A program made the translations under genes and the position numbers. This document shows positions 46,301 to 55,001 of a DNA stretch of 64,000 bases, in pieces. The DNA is from JAEYFP01 sp964566545 (lineage in GTDB: Bacteria > Bacillota > Clostridia > Lachnospirales > Lachnospiraceae). The stretch's first letter is position 1; each line of letters opens with the position of its first letter. The stretch covers positions 1 to 64,000 of the forward strand of contig CAZMIX010000002.1 in the NCBI GenBank assembly GCA_964566545.1, read 5' to 3'. A model generated the notes under the pieces. The model made no database searches. It saw only the letters and a list, made by a program, of their open reading frames with translations, and was not told the DNA's origin.

Positions 46301-47530
46301 TTATTCGTACTGACTCACAATCGCAAGTATTTCGCGTGCGTATTGGGGATAGTCTTTTACAATCTGTTCGACTTCCTTTTTGGAATCTTCTAAATTATAT
46401 AAATTAAAGTCAATGCCCTTGCGCAAACACTGACGCTGGATGATCAGGCTGTGCCTCATTTCCTTCAGCTCTTCCTCATAAACCAGCACGCCCGGCTGAT
46501 AAATCCATACGGCCGGTTCTGTCATACGATAACGACCCAAGAGAAGCAGAAGATCCTTGCGTGCCTGCTCCATTTTCAAGGCAACCGTTTCCGTATGCGA
46601 ACGTGCTTCCTTTTCCTCCAAATATTTTTCCCACATGTAACTTAGCTCATAGAAATTGTTGACCTTGTATTTCGTATAAGTGTAATCGATCAAGTTCGTA
46701 ATATTTACATATTTTACCTTAATTGTATTTTGCAGTGTAATGACCCTGTTCAGCTTTTTTTCTGCCCGCGTCTGGCCGTCCTGTGCACTGCGGTATAAGA
46801 CGCTGATCGCAGTCAGGGCGACGGCTGTCACGGCAGCCATAATAAAATACCCAAGCTTGACGTTCATCCGCGGCAGAGAGGCTTTTAAAACGATGAGCAG
46901 ACAGACTGCAAGCACCGCAACAAATAGGATAATCACCGCAAACGTCTTTGCGCCTGCCGCTTTTTCATTCTCTTCCTTATGCCGAAAAGCAAGTGCGCCT
47001 TTTTCGCCTTCTAATAGGTTTAAATCGCGGCGCACCGTCATCTGGTAGTCTTCGTTTTTCTTAAGCCTCTCCAAAATCTGCGGAATTTCGTCCTCCATCC
47101 GCTCCATCTCCCGGTACTGCGCCTCAGTGATCTTGCTCACCGGACGCTCATAAGCCACCTCTTCCTCTTCTATTTGTATAATTTTCATTGCAAACTTCTT
47201 AATTTCATTCCGGTTCGTTACCGGAAGTGCGGACAGCTCGTCTAAGTCCGTCAGCCGCTCCGTCACAAGCTGGTACTCCGTCTTCTGTGACTCGACTTCC
47301 TTTGAGGAGGCCGTCATCCGTTCGCAGCAGTCTCGAATATAACGCTCACGCTCCTTGTAGTCCAGAATATTTAAATTGCTCCTACGCTTCGAGGCACGCC
47401 CCAGCACATCGAGCATGGATTTGGCATTCTCTCCTTCCTCTAACTCAAGAAGAAAGTCGTCCTCCTCTTCCTCTTCAAAACCAAGCTTTTCCTTTATAAA
47501 ACGGAATAAATGAAATTGAAACGGCTTCAT
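46301..47530 (-). CDS. Two-TM coiled-coil protein of the Hsp70-like operon
   Basis: Function unknown. The 409 residues have an acidic N-terminus (GFEEEEEDDFLLELEEGE), long coiled-coil helices (about 55-100 and 135-190), two adjacent TM helices (about 195-217 and 228-247) and a second coiled-coil region to the end. Both ends would be cytoplasmic, joined by a short outside loop. AAAGGGGAACT precedes ATG 47530. Fourth and last gene of a tight operon (27 bp after the TPR gene); it probably anchors the complex to the membrane. Confidence 0.75.
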   Translation of the reverse strand: MKPFQFHLFRFIKEKLGFEEEEEDDFLLELEEGENAKSMLDVLGRASKRRSNLNILDYKERERYIRDCCERMTASSKEVESQKTEYQLVTERLTDLDELSALPVTNRNEIKKFAMKIIQIEEEEVAYERPVSKITEAQYREMERMEDEIPQILERLKKNEDYQMTVRRDLNLLEGEKGALAFRHKEENEKAAGAKTFAVIILFVAVLAVCLLIVLKASLPRMNVKLGYFIMAAVTAVALTAISVLYRSAQDGQTRAEKKLNRVITLQNTIKVKYVNITNLIDYTYTKYKVNNFYELSYMWEKYLEEKEARSHTETVALKMEQARKDLLLLLGRYRMTEPAVWIYQPGVLVYEEELKEMRHSLIIQRQCLRKGIDFNLYNLEDSKKEVEQIVKDYPQYAREILAIVSQYE

Positions 47531-47557
47531 AGTTCCCCTTTCTGAATGCCCGAATAC

Positions 47558-48403
47558 CTATCTGCCACGTACAATCATATTTTTTCTGTATTCCTGCTTC
47601 CAGTCATTCAGCGTATTTTCAATACTCTCATAATACTCACTGATTCTTCCCGCATTTTGCAGCACCTTTGTTTCCTCAAGCGCCTTCGCATAAGCGGAAT
47701 CAGGCGAATGGAGGCGGCTTTGGTTCATGCGTTCCTCCACTTCCTTTACAATCTCTGTGTCATAGCCATATTGAAGCAGCATACGGTCATATTTCTCCTT
47801 GCGTATGGAAAGCCGCATCGCCGCCAGATACTGGATCAGGCTTTCTTTGTTCTCATGGATCTCATAAGCCTCTCTATAACAGCCTGCTGCCTTCTCAAAT
47901 AGGAAAAGCTGCGCATACGCCGTTCCCGTATTATGTACAATCGCCGCATAAAGCTCTGGCTCCTCCTCCCGCTTAAGACACTGCTGCGCATACAAGTATT
48001 CATCGATTGCAAGCGTATATTTCTTAGTCCGCAGAAGATTATCCCCGCGTGCCTTGCGTTTTTGTGCAAAACCCAAACCCGCATTGTTCATTAGCACCTG
48101 CTTGACCTGTCCGATTTCCTCCTCGCCGCAGTAAAAGGTCTCCTCTAAAATCGACGTGACGAATTCGCCAAGGCTGCTTCCTTCCTCAATAAGCAGCCGC
48201 AGCTTTGCGGCAAGCTCCTTTAACTTTAACTGCTTTTCGAGAAATACACATAGCCTTTCTTCCATCAGATCCTGATCGAGCACATATGCATTCTGTACAA
48301 GGCAAAAGCAAAGCTCCTCGATGGAATAAACATTCGTCCCAAGTCCGGCAATATAATAAGGCGTTGTCGATAATTCTCCTATACATAAAATCAAATCTGT
48401 CAC
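47558..48403 (-). CDS. TPR protein of the Hsp70-like operon
   Basis: Function unknown. About 281 residues, mostly helical. The N-terminal half contains ELSTTPYYIAGLGTNVYSIE, a well-defined but unfamiliar motif; the second half has TPR-like repeats (RGDNLLRTKKYTLAIDEYLY, IVHNTGTAYAQLFLFEKAAG). TPR proteins often act as co-chaperones for Hsp70, which fits the neighbour upstream. GTG 48401-48403 is preferred because AGGGGTGG precedes it; GTG 48412 is possible. No signal peptide or TM helix. Confidence 0.75.
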   Translation of the reverse strand: MTDLILCIGELSTTPYYIAGLGTNVYSIEELCFCLVQNAYVLDQDLMEERLCVFLEKQLKLKELAAKLRLLIEEGSSLGEFVTSILEETFYCGEEEIGQVKQVLMNNAGLGFAQKRKARGDNLLRTKKYTLAIDEYLYAQQCLKREEEPELYAAIVHNTGTAYAQLFLFEKAAGCYREAYEIHENKESLIQYLAAMRLSIRKEKYDRMLLQYGYDTEIVKEVEERMNQSRLHSPDSAYAKALEETKVLQNAGRISEYYESIENTLNDWKQEYRKNMIVRGR

Positions 48404-48437
48404 TTCTGCCACCCCTGAATGATATAGTTAGATCGGA

Positions 48438-49739
48438 TCACGCAAGATCCAATTCCTTGTCCCAAATTCTTCCGGAAGCAGGATAAAGCTCTCCAAGACC
48501 TAAATCGTAAACCCTTGCAAATATTTCCGTCTCTGATTGAAAACTCACCTTAAGATGCAGTCTCGTCGCCTTCTTAGGCCGCTCAGGAATTCCCGCAAGC
48601 TCTATCAATACCTCCTGCCGCTCCTTGCCGTCAAGCGGCGTGATCACAAGCGGCACCTCATTCTTTCCATTTAATAAGAAATCGATTTGCGCCGCTGCGT
48701 CATACCAGTTTTCTCCGGCGTCCGCCAACGCAATATACTCCTCTTTTCCCTGATGGAACATTTGAATCCCCAAGTTAAATTTGAGCTTATCTTTACCCAG
48801 AAATACATAGTTTTTATTCAGCTCACACGGCATAATTTTGTCCTTGGCACAATAACAGGCACCCTTGGAATATAAATTTTTTCCCTGAAAGACCCGTTTC
48901 CCCATGCAAAGGTATTTCAAGGTCTTATCACACCATGCTTCCTCGAAGCCCTCTCCGAGCAGAAACACCGTTCCGACCGTTTTCCCTGAAAAAACCTCAT
49001 GCATCGTTCGAAGCACATATTCATCAAGCCGCTCTTCCTTCTCTCCTGAGGGTTCTCCCTCCATCATGAGCTGCGGCATCTTGATTTCCGTAAAGTCGGT
49101 TCGATCTACAAATGAAACGACAGGCGCTGTCCTGTGGTTCATCCAAAGTCCATAAGAGCGCATATACTGATCCGAATAATCAAAAATAAACACCTCATTC
49201 TGCCAAAGCTCTTTAGGCTGATGCAGAATATAATAGTAAGCGCTTTCCTCATATGTCTGGAAATATATTTTCGCACGATCAATTGGAATCGCCTCCGCAA
49301 TCCGATCAAGTACCTCGATTGTGCGGCCCTCCAGCGTATCGACTGTAAAAATCATCGCCTCCACCTGCTCCGGAGCCGTCAGCACCGACAGAAGATTAAG
49401 CGTTCGCCTGACAAACAAAATCAACAGCTCAACGCTGTCGTAGGCTTCACCCTCCAGCTCGATTTTGGCACCCGCCCGTGCAAAGCTCAACAGCTTCCCG
49501 ACAAGCGTCCCTTCTCCGTGAGTTACGACACGTTCCGCCTCCTTGCCGTAATACCACTGGCTGACCTCCTTGCGCTTGCACAAGACGGTAGGGATGCCGA
49601 GCTTTTCTTCTTCAGAATCGGAAATGAGCGTCTCCGGCACATTCCTATTCAGTTCGTAATAACTGATCTGCGACATGCGGTCATTCAAATCGTATCCGAT
49701 CACATATCCCGTCTTTTCTTCCCCTGTCTCAGCCGACAC
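48438..49739 (-). CDS. Degenerate Hsp70/actin-fold ATPase (DUF5716-like)
   Basis: I read this as a divergent Hsp70. Candidate nucleotide motifs are in order: phosphate-1 YVIGYDLNDRMSQISYY (about 12-28), phosphate-2 VFIFDYSDQYMRSYG (about 183-197), adenosine motif TVFLLGEGFEEAW (about 257-269) and SKGACYCAKD (about 291-300), matching the GA..A helix of DnaK. The end (ATRLHLKVSFQSETEIFARV then YDLGLGELYPASGRIW) resembles the Hsp70 beta-sandwich. GTG 49737-49739 has GGAGG six bases upstream; the open frame starts earlier at TTG 49766. The DUF name is from memory. Second gene of the operon, 39 bp after the giant protein. Confidence 0.75.
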   Translation of the reverse strand: MSAETGEEKTGYVIGYDLNDRMSQISYYELNRNVPETLISDSEEEKLGIPTVLCKRKEVSQWYYGKEAERVVTHGEGTLVGKLLSFARAGAKIELEGEAYDSVELLILFVRRTLNLLSVLTAPEQVEAMIFTVDTLEGRTIEVLDRIAEAIPIDRAKIYFQTYEESAYYYILHQPKELWQNEVFIFDYSDQYMRSYGLWMNHRTAPVVSFVDRTDFTEIKMPQLMMEGEPSGEKEERLDEYVLRTMHEVFSGKTVGTVFLLGEGFEEAWCDKTLKYLCMGKRVFQGKNLYSKGACYCAKDKIMPCELNKNYVFLGKDKLKFNLGIQMFHQGKEEYIALADAGENWYDAAAQIDFLLNGKNEVPLVITPLDGKERQEVLIELAGIPERPKKATRLHLKVSFQSETEIFARVYDLGLGELYPASGRIWDKELDLA

Positions 49740-49778
49740 GATATCCCTCCATTCTTTAGTGCGCAAGATCCTTCGCAG

Positions 49779-52700
49779 CTACAGAAGCGTAAAGATCTGT
49801 TCCGTAAAATAATCTGCTTCCACATATTCCTCCATCAGCTTGATGAGTGTACTGTCATCCTGCAGCATCTTGGAAACGACCATATCGTTCAAAAGGCTGT
49901 AACGCGATTCGCCTCCCTCCGACGCCGTATCGGAAATCCGTACAGTATCGCTGACAGTCAATTGCTCTCTGCCGCCCTTTTCCTCGGTAATATAATATTG
50001 CAGATTTTCTCCGAAGAACAGAATAAATTCCTTGGAAAATACGCCGCCGAACATGTTACGCATTTCCTCCGTATGGTACACATCCCCGGAAGCGTCCTGC
50101 CCTTCCAGAATATAATGCATCACGACCCGATTGCCCGGATTTGTACGGTATTCGATAATCGCTTTATCGGAAAAGGAAGCAAGCTCCGGCACAATCGGAA
50201 TGAACCCGCTGAAGAAATTGAAATAAATATTCCGATGCAGGAAATTCTTCAAGAAGCCGATCAGCATTTCCCGAATTCGCTCACTGTAGTTCTTCTCTTC
50301 CTCCGCATAATACTTTAAGAGAGCCAGACGACAGGCATCATTCAACTGCTCGCCGATCCGGTAGTTATTGACAAGGTGTCTGAATACACGGCTGTCCGTC
50401 ATACGCTCCTTTGTAAAATAATCATAAGCACAGTAGGACAGGTAAGCCAACTCCACCTTTGTGCTCGCTCCGCGCCGTAAATAATCTTCAAAAATTTCTT
50501 CTTTTTCACCTACCGTCGTACGAGTATACAGCATTTGAACGATCAGGTTTTCCATCAAGGAGTAGCAATCTACATCAAACTGCCTTGCAGCCTTCCACAA
50601 ATCCCGCAGCTCCTTCGTCAGTCCGTTAAAGTTTTCGACGAGATATTTGAGAGTCAGGCTGTCATACTTGCCGTGCTTAAATGCATAATAGGACACCTTG
50701 ACGAGCATTGCATCCGGTATCTGCTCCCTTTTGTCGATCATATGGCTGCATATTTTTACGCATGTCTTTGAGGATACTTCCTCTGCGCCATAAATCGAAA
50801 TCAGCCCGTATGCCTCCTCGTACATGCCCCTTCGCACAAAAAAATTAATGACCTCCGCTCGGTCTTTGGCGTTTAGCACTTTCGCATCAATATTTACGAG
50901 AAATTCATCGAGCGTCGTGAGCTGATCCTGATCATAGTAATAGTGCAGAAGTCCCATGCGGATATCTCGTTTGAAGCTCTCCCTTACCTCCCTTGATTCC
51001 ACAAGCTCCCTGCACAGATCGGCATTCTCCTCTCCCACAACAACATAATGCCGTTTTCCTTCACAAAGATAGAGAAAAAAATACAAATTATTGTTTACAT
51101 AATGTTTGATGGCTGAAAGATAGGGTAAGTCATTCATCAGCCTATGAATCTGTGTTTCCTCCACAAGTGTCCGCTTACCCTCCACATCTTCAAACAGCAC
51201 GGTACTGCTGTCGCTATACAGGCATGGATAGGCATAAAGGTTTTCAACAGGATACTCCCGTTCCCCGCAAAACTGCTCCTGAATGACAATCACGCGCTTC
51301 ACGCTGCTGTCGGGGGCCGTAACCTCGCAGGTAAAGAGCAGTCTAGCCAAGTGATTTGCCATATCCGGCTTGATCATTTCCACGAACAGCACATCCTCAT
51401 ATACTATGGCTAAATTTGCGTCGATGCGCTCTTTCTCAATCTGTTCCACAGCAAATACAAGCATCTGATCCCTGTAAGATTCATACAACTCCGTAATCCT
51501 TTTCTTATGCCGGATCACATTTGCGTAAAGAAACGCGAGACGGGTATCGTCAAGATGATTGTGGAACCCGAAATACAGCAGCACAGATTTCGGCAGCAGT
51601 TCCTGATAGCTGAGCGGTATCGAAAGCATAAAATATTCATAAAGCTTTGTAATACGAAGATCGCATTCGACCCCCCTGTTATACCATTTGAAATATTTGA
51701 CATCGGTCTTTTCTCCCTTAATTAAAAGCGAGCAAATCACGTGTACAAGCGCCTCGTCCTCCGCAATTTTATACGCCCTCATCAAGAACTTTAACAGCAT
51801 GTCCGAATAGGTCTTTTGATGACCCGCCAAATAAATTAGCTGCTTTAAGAGCTCCCTGTCCAGTTTTCCATTTTTGATCGCCAGAAGCAGCACCTGAAGT
51901 TCAAAATCAGTCAGCTTATTCAGCGTGACGGGATTGGCTGCATAATAATTATATGCCTCAATATACAGGATCGGGCTAAAGCATCTTCCCTCAAACTGCC
52001 GCTCGAGCAGCGCAATTTTTTTGGGAGAATTCCGGCTCATCTCCTCATCCAAATATAGTAACGTCCATAAAATATAAAAGCTGTTTTTATTTTTATTGAA
52101 AAGCTCAAGCACGACGTCCGCCACTTGATTGGTGTATTCCTCATTTCGCTCGCACAACGTCGTCAGATATAAATAGTAACAATAATATGCGCTCGGTGCC
52201 TGATCAATCTGCATTTCATTCCCGACATGCTCAAGAATCCATCTCGCTTCATGATAACGTTCTTCCACAAGCAGAAGCTGTGCCTGAAAAAGCCGGGAAA
52301 CCGGATTTTTATCATCGAGCGCATTCATACGCTCTACAACTTTCATCGACTCCCTCACCCATGAACTGACACCAATCTGCTTTGTCCGAAATGAAATATA
52401 CTGACGCATCAGGCGACAGGTCAGCTTATTTTTTTCCCTGCGTTCAAAGCGCGCCGCTTCGTTTCGCTTTCTCCGGCCGGCCGTAATCGCAACCGAAAGC
52501 GTCTGGGTATCGCCTTTTAGCAGGATTCTTCCAAAATTCTTCCCTTCATGAAGGCGTTCTTCTTCAATATAAAAAATAAGTTTATGCTCATTTCCAAGAA
52601 AATCATCATTGCACAGACTCTTTTTTTCCAAACGTAAAAAATCATTGTCGACCGACAGCTCCAAATGAATATAGCCCCATGTAGACTTACGCAAAATTAC

Positions 52701-53348
52701 CTCGCAGCGAAGCTCTTCTGTCACATCGGTAAACTCATAAGCCGACCGATCCAAACTGTAAACGACAGGCTGCTTTTTATTGACAGCAACTAAAAATAAG
52801 TCCACGCTTTGCTCGTTTACACCAAGCTCGCTAAGCCCGCAGTATTTGTCAAGGTGAATCCGGTCATTGCCTTCAAAAACCTGCATAAATTCCGGGGAAT
52901 AAAAGAGCCGCACAGCCTCTTCCCAATTAGATTGCGCCTGATTGGTAAAGTGAAACAGATTTCTGACATTGCCTAGGGAGCTTTCGATCACACTGTGAAT
53001 AATTGAAAATACGAAGGGGATATAATATTCGCCGGCACTCGAAACGATCTGGATGTCGCCCTTAATAATATCGCCCGGCTCTAAGCCCGTCGGATCAAAA
53101 ATAAATTTGATTTCCTTTTCCACCTCTTCAAAATAATTCATCCGGCACACAAGGCGCATGTTCGACGTGAAAATATTTCCTTTGACAAGTGTGCCGTCCA
53201 GACTCCGCATTGTAAAAGAGCTCTCGTAAAGCTCTCCCACAGGCAGACTTGCCTCAATTTTAGATACAGAAAAACCGAGCTTTCCGTTATCATACTCGAA
53301 AAACCCGTTTAACAATTTGTCTACAATCTCCCGCAAGTCACTCACCAC
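49779..53348 (-). CDS. Giant conserved protein with beta domains and helical repeats (DUF5717-like)
   Basis: Function unknown; 1189 residues, no signal peptide or TM helix. The first ~290 residues look like two or three Ig-like beta domains (LGFSVSKIEASLPVGELYES, KGDIQIVSSAGEYYIPFVFS). Residues about 300-1000 are helical, TPR/HEAT-like (LFQAQLLLVEERYHEARWIL, AEVINFFVRRGMYEEAYGLI). The end is mixed (MLQDDSTLIKLMEEYVEADY). The start is one of two adjacent GTGs at 53343-53348 with a weak RBS. First gene of the four-gene operon. I recall such proteins as DUF5717 in Lachnospiraceae; unverified here. Confidence 0.75.
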   Translation of the reverse strand: MVSDLREIVDKLLNGFFEYDNGKLGFSVSKIEASLPVGELYESSFTMRSLDGTLVKGNIFTSNMRLVCRMNYFEEVEKEIKFIFDPTGLEPGDIIKGDIQIVSSAGEYYIPFVFSIIHSVIESSLGNVRNLFHFTNQAQSNWEEAVRLFYSPEFMQVFEGNDRIHLDKYCGLSELGVNEQSVDLFLVAVNKKQPVVYSLDRSAYEFTDVTEELRCEVILRKSTWGYIHLELSVDNDFLRLEKKSLCNDDFLGNEHKLIFYIEEERLHEGKNFGRILLKGDTQTLSVAITAGRRKRNEAARFERREKNKLTCRLMRQYISFRTKQIGVSSWVRESMKVVERMNALDDKNPVSRLFQAQLLLVEERYHEARWILEHVGNEMQIDQAPSAYYCYYLYLTTLCERNEEYTNQVADVVLELFNKNKNSFYILWTLLYLDEEMSRNSPKKIALLERQFEGRCFSPILYIEAYNYYAANPVTLNKLTDFELQVLLLAIKNGKLDRELLKQLIYLAGHQKTYSDMLLKFLMRAYKIAEDEALVHVICSLLIKGEKTDVKYFKWYNRGVECDLRITKLYEYFMLSIPLSYQELLPKSVLLYFGFHNHLDDTRLAFLYANVIRHKKRITELYESYRDQMLVFAVEQIEKERIDANLAIVYEDVLFVEMIKPDMANHLARLLFTCEVTAPDSSVKRVIVIQEQFCGEREYPVENLYAYPCLYSDSSTVLFEDVEGKRTLVEETQIHRLMNDLPYLSAIKHYVNNNLYFFLYLCEGKRHYVVVGEENADLCRELVESREVRESFKRDIRMGLLHYYYDQDQLTTLDEFLVNIDAKVLNAKDRAEVINFFVRRGMYEEAYGLISIYGAEEVSSKTCVKICSHMIDKREQIPDAMLVKVSYYAFKHGKYDSLTLKYLVENFNGLTKELRDLWKAARQFDVDCYSLMENLIVQMLYTRTTVGEKEEIFEDYLRRGASTKVELAYLSYCAYDYFTKERMTDSRVFRHLVNNYRIGEQLNDACRLALLKYYAEEEKNYSERIREMLIGFLKNFLHRNIYFNFFSGFIPIVPELASFSDKAIIEYRTNPGNRVVMHYILEGQDASGDVYHTEEMRNMFGGVFSKEFILFFGENLQYYITEEKGGREQLTVSDTVRISDTASEGGESRYSLLNDMVVSKMLQDDSTLIKLMEEYVEADYFTEQIFTLL

Positions 53349-53465
53349 ACTCTGCCATTGATATTGTTATTAACCTTGATTTTTTAGGAAATTACACTAT
53401 AATAAAGTATAACATAATTACGACAACATTCGCAATGAAAAGATAGCAGAAAGAAGAGGCGTCCT

Positions 53466-54557
53466 ATGTTACAGCATGTTGACCATTTTCATGGAAGTGA
53501 TTTAGAAAAAATAGAACAGATCTACGGCATCAAAAAAGAAAATATCACGAGCTTTTCGGCAAACGTCAACCCGCTTGGTCTCTCCGGACAGCTCAGGGCT
53601 TCCCTTGCCGAGCATCTGGATGTAATTACGAGTTATCCTGACAGAGAGTACACCGCGCTGCGCAAAACGATCGCAGCCTACTGCGGTACGGAGCATGAGC
53701 ATATCCTTGTCGGAAATGGCTCGACGGAGCTGATCTCCCTGTTCATTCAGATGGAGCACCCCAAAAAAGCGCTGATCATCGGACCGACCTATTCCGAATA
53801 TGAGCGCGAGGTCTCTTTAGGCGGCGGCACAAGCCTTTATTTTCCGCTCAAGGAATCCGCGGATTTTAAGCTCAACCTGGAAAAACTCGAAGCGCAGTTA
53901 AACGAGAGCATCGACCTGCTCATCCTCTGCAACCCGAACAACCCGACATCCTCCGCGATCACCCGCTCCACAATGCGCTCGATTCTGGACATGTGCAAGC
54001 AGCACGGCATTTTTGTTATGGTCGACGAAACTTATGTCGAGTTTACGGACAATTACGACGCGATCAATGCGGTGCCGCTGACATCCTCCTATAACAACCT
54101 CATCGTCCTGCGCGGCATCTCCAAATTTTTTGCGGCGCCGGGACTGCGTCTTGGCTATGCGGTCACCGGAAATATGGATTTGATCAAGATGATCAATTCC
54201 CATAAAAATCCATGGACGATCAATTCTCTTGCCGAAGCCGCCGGAAAACTTATGTTTACGGATAGGGACTATATCGAACAGACAAAATCCCTCATCTCCT
54301 CGGAGCGCAGGCGAATCGTCGCGCGTCTTAAGGAAATGAAGGATTTCAAGGTTTATGAACCGACCGCAAATTTTGTGCTCGTGCGCATTCTGCGCGAGGA
54401 ACTCAACGCGGACATTCTTTTTGATCAAGCGATCCGTCAAAATATGATGATTAGAAACTGTGCTTCGTTCCCGTTTCTGGACAACAAATATTTCCGCTTT
54501 TGCTTTATGCTGCCCCAAATGAACGATAAACTGCTAAAGTGTATCGAAGACGCTTAA
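53466..54557 (+). CDS. Class I/II aminotransferase-like PLP enzyme (HisC/CobD family)
   Basis: Fold-type I PLP enzyme of 363 residues. The opening HVDHFHGSDLEKIEQIYG and FSANVNPLGLS resemble CobD (threonine-phosphate decarboxylase), while the size and body also fit histidinol-phosphate aminotransferase. PLP residues: CNPNNPTSS (Asn157), DETYVEF (D187) and the Schiff-base K220 in RGISKFFAAPGLRLGYA. No cobalamin or histidine genes adjoin, so the substrate is open. RBS AGAAGAGGCG. Ends six bases from the convergent ACT gene. Confidence 0.88.
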   Translation: MLQHVDHFHGSDLEKIEQIYGIKKENITSFSANVNPLGLSGQLRASLAEHLDVITSYPDREYTALRKTIAAYCGTEHEHILVGNGSTELISLFIQMEHPKKALIIGPTYSEYEREVSLGGGTSLYFPLKESADFKLNLEKLEAQLNESIDLLILCNPNNPTSSAITRSTMRSILDMCKQHGIFVMVDETYVEFTDNYDAINAVPLTSSYNNLIVLRGISKFFAAPGLRLGYAVTGNMDLIKMINSHKNPWTINSLAEAAGKLMFTDRDYIEQTKSLISSERRRIVARLKEMKDFKVYEPTANFVLVRILREELNADILFDQAIRQNMMIRNCASFPFLDNKYFRFCFMLPQMNDKLLKCIEDA

Positions 54558-54563
54558 AAATTT

Positions 54564-54989
54564 CTATGAATTCGCCTCGTATACCTTGGAGCCTTCCAGC
54601 AGGCAGAACCCATTTTCCGTAAGCACTCTCTCTGCGCCCTCGATGTCACGGATCTTCATGATCATCGAGGCGTATTCATTTGTAGAAAGCACATACATGT
54701 ACTCGATATTAAAATCCTTGACCGCCGTTAAAAGCTCATGCAGGGAGCCTGGCTGATTGGAAATGCGCACAGCCAGCACATCCGTCGTCTTGGCAGAAAG
54801 CCCTTCCGCCTTCAGCGCCTCCTTTGCTCGTTCCGGTTCCGAAACGATGAGGCGCAGAAGCCCGAAATCCACCGACTCCGCAAGGCTCAACGACGTAATA
54901 TTAATACTGTTTTTCTTTAAAACCTCAGTTACCTTCTCAATACGTCCTTCTTTGTTCGCAATAAATACCGTAACCTGTTTTACCGACAT
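54564..54989 (-). CDS. Tandem ACT-domain protein
   Basis: Two ACT domains (about 3-68 and 69-138) with no catalytic domain: QVTVFIANKEGRIEKVTEVL and AVRISNQPGSLHELLTAVKD, the latter containing the Gly-Ser-Leu turn of amino-acid-binding ACT sites. Such proteins commonly sit beside paaK/ior genes and may sense aromatic amino acids. Start ATG 54987-54989 with AGGAGG eight bases upstream. Last gene of the iorA-iorB-paaK operon, 12 bp after paaK. Confidence 0.9.
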   Translation of the reverse strand: MSVKQVTVFIANKEGRIEKVTEVLKKNSINITSLSLAESVDFGLLRLIVSEPERAKEALKAEGLSAKTTDVLAVRISNQPGSLHELLTAVKDFNIEYMYVLSTNEYASMIMKIRDIEGAERVLTENGFCLLEGSKVYEANS

Positions 54990-55001
54990 CACATCACCCT
55001 C

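Noticed and set aside
49134..50318. Plus-strand open frame of 394 codons
   Set aside because: It spans the junction of two well-supported minus-strand genes and its translation has no recognisable domains; antisense shadow.
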